In this document: one piece after another, positions 63,057 through 64,000 of the stretch
How positions within the stretch are numbered: the stretch's first letter is position 1
Layout: the number at the start of each line of letters is the position of its first letter
From: Lawsonibacter faecis
GTDB taxonomy: Bacteria > Bacillota > Clostridia > Oscillospirales > Oscillospiraceae
Direction: 5' to 3'
Assembly: GCF_014287675.1 (NCBI RefSeq)
Contig: NZ_JACOPQ010000006.1
Location: 62,001-126,000 of the forward strand
DNA: 64,000 bases
Made by a program: the position numbers and the translations under genes
Notes under the pieces: generated by a model
Told to the model about the DNA's origin: nothing
The model's input: the letters and a program-made list of their open reading frames with translations, nothing else
The model's database searches: none

Positions 63057-63731
63057 TCACGCTCTCGCCCCGTACTCCGCAAGATAGGCCTCCATCCGGC
63101 CCTTCATCTCGTCGTCGATATACACCTTGCCGTCGATGGAATGATTGTGGAGGAAGGCGATGACCTCCCGGACGGTGACGATGGGGAACACCCGGATGCC
63201 GTGCTGCTCACGCAGCTCGTCCAGGGTGGTCTTGTCGCCGGTGCCCCGCTCCATGCGGTCCACGGAGACGATGAGGGCGGTCAAATCCACCGCCGCCACG
63301 CTCTTGAAGAGCTCAATGGTCTCCCGCACGGCAGTACCGGCTGTGACCACGTCCTCCACAATGACCACCCGGTCCCCGGCCTGGGGCTTGTAGCCCACCA
63401 TGGAGCCGCCCTCGCCGTGGTCCTTAGCCTCCTTGCGGTTGAAGCAGTAGGGCAGGTCCCGGCCGTAATTGCGGTACAGGCTGGACGCCGCCGCCACGGC
63501 CAGGGGGATGCCCTTGTAGGCGGGACCGAAGAGGCAGTCCACGCCCTCGGGCAGGTTCTCCTGGATGCAGGCGGCGTAGTAGTCGCCCAGCTTGCCGGCC
63601 TGCGCACCGGTCTTGTAGTTGCCGGTGTTGATGAAATAGGGTGTTTTCCGCCCGGATTTGGTGGTGAAATCCCCGAAGGTGAGTACGCCGGAACGCACCA
63701 TGAAGGTAATAAATTCTTCCTGATAAGTCAT
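63057..63731 (-). CDS. pyrE: Orotate phosphoribosyltransferase
   Basis: Makes OMP from orotate and PRPP in pyrimidine synthesis. The protein has 224 residues. The PRPP loop V-I-V-E-D-V-V-T-A-G-T-A is near residue 122 and the F-G-P-A-Y-K-G-I-P-L region near residue 67. It has its own promoter and is separated by a terminator from the gene at the right edge. Other pyr genes are not visible. Confidence 0.94.
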   Translation of the reverse strand: MTYQEEFITFMVRSGVLTFGDFTTKSGRKTPYFINTGNYKTGAQAGKLGDYYAACIQENLPEGVDCLFGPAYKGIPLAVAAASSLYRNYGRDLPYCFNRKEAKDHGEGGSMVGYKPQAGDRVVIVEDVVTAGTAVRETIELFKSVAAVDLTALIVSVDRMERGTGDKTTLDELREQHGIRVFPIVTVREVIAFLHNHSIDGKVYIDDEMKGRMEAYLAEYGARA

Positions 63732-63767
63732 CGATTTCCGCCCCTTTTTGTGTGAATCAGTCGAAGT

Positions 63768-63796
63768 ATTATATCACTGAAAAACCCTGTTATCAA
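63768..63796 (-). promoter_or_regulatory. Sigma-A promoter of pyrE
   Basis: On the minus strand TTGATA (63796-63791), a 17-bp spacer and TATAAT (63773-63768). Confidence 0.8.
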
Positions 63797-63892
63797 GTAT
63801 GAATTGCAGCAAAAATGATGGAACAAAACCCCTGTCTGTCGTAATTATGCCCTCGTATCCTCCTGAAGGCAGCAGTTTCTCCGCCTAACGCC

Positions 63893-63924
63893 GAGCGCCC
63901 CCGGACAACCGTCCGGGGGCGCTC
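63893..63924 (-). terminator. Terminator of the right-edge gene
   Basis: GAGCGCCCCCGGAC pairs with GTCCGGGGGCGCTC across four bases, 28 bases after the stop at 63952. The T-run is poor. Confidence 0.65.
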
Positions 63925-63951
63925 CTATCCATTTTCCAACTTGGTGCGTGT

Positions 63952-64000
63952 TCAGTCTCCGCTCCCGATGGAGCGCTCCATGCACTCGCCCAGCAGGGCC
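63952..64000 (-). CDS. 3' end of an unidentified gene (cut by window edge)
   Basis: The minus strand reads A-L-L-G-E-C-M-E-R-S-I-G-S-G-D then TGA at 63954-63952. A terminator follows, which supports a real gene end. The product cannot be told from 15 residues; a pyrimidine gene would fit the neighbourhood but this is not shown. Confidence 0.5.
   Translation of the reverse strand, partial: ALLGECMERSIGSGD

Overview
The window looks like a chromosomal segment of a high-GC, spore-forming Firmicute of the gut Oscillospiraceae type (Flavonifractor, Lawsonibacter or Pseudoflavonifractor are good guesses; the genus is inferred). The basis is the gene content: a Clostridia-style dcw cluster, a meso-diaminopimelate type MurE, the sporulation genes yqfC and yqfD, Gram-positive LexA boxes and sigma-A promoters. 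Nearly all genes are housekeeping and most lie on the minus strand.

Layout. 1-5.3 kb: the tail of an unknown gene, an FAD dehydrogenase, a small AT-richer patch with an XRE regulator, and citrate synthase. 5.6-8.9 kb: a flavinylated reductase lipoprotein, and corA behind a long structured leader. 9-24 kb: the division/wall operon mraZ-rsmH-ftsL-ftsI-murE-mraY-ftsW-murG-murA-ftsQ-DUF881-sbp-ftsZ, driven by a promoter next to an array of MraZ boxes. 24.5-32 kb: a coiled-coil protein, coaD, rsmD, uvrC, ptsH, mutS2, recO and yqzL. 32.6-34.3 kb: era, a small ORF and ybeY. 34.5-42.5 kb: a five-gene plus-strand operon (SWIM, HEAT-like, MoxR ATPase, DUF5682-like, VWA), set into what is normally a phoH-ybeY-era block. 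42.5-49.8 kb: phoH, yqfD, yqfC, DUF1905, cca, murC and a self-regulated TetR operon. 49.8-64 kb: mreB, comF with a small ribbon-helix-helix gene, recD2, a small-multidrug-export family protein, uvrA, a RAYT transposase, a pyrophosphatase-like gene, SOS-controlled uvrB, radC and pyrE.

The most striking observation is a family of short multi-hairpin elements, about 94-160 bp. Each sits directly behind a gene and is followed by a second copy of that gene's own 3' end. Six copies lie at four unrelated genes (the left-edge gene, the FAD dehydrogenase, era and uvrB), with a possible degenerate seventh in the uvrB leader. They share a hairpin with the loop region GGATTCATTCC, then GGCAGATAAAG, then GGTCCCC, then a locus-specific terminal hairpin. 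The displaced distal tails abut the native downstream sequence: a terminator, or an RBS plus start codon. This looks like insertion with a very long target duplication (about 55-104 bp). I do not recognise a described family. A RAYT transposase with its own GTAG-type REP hairpins lies 0.5 kb from the uvrB copies.

Other regulatory signals include a LexA box inside the uvrB promoter spacer, an orphan LexA box beside three large hairpins, five MraZ boxes at 10-11 bp spacing, paired TetR operators, and an unidentified corA leader ending in a terminator. No tRNA, rRNA or CRISPR array was seen.
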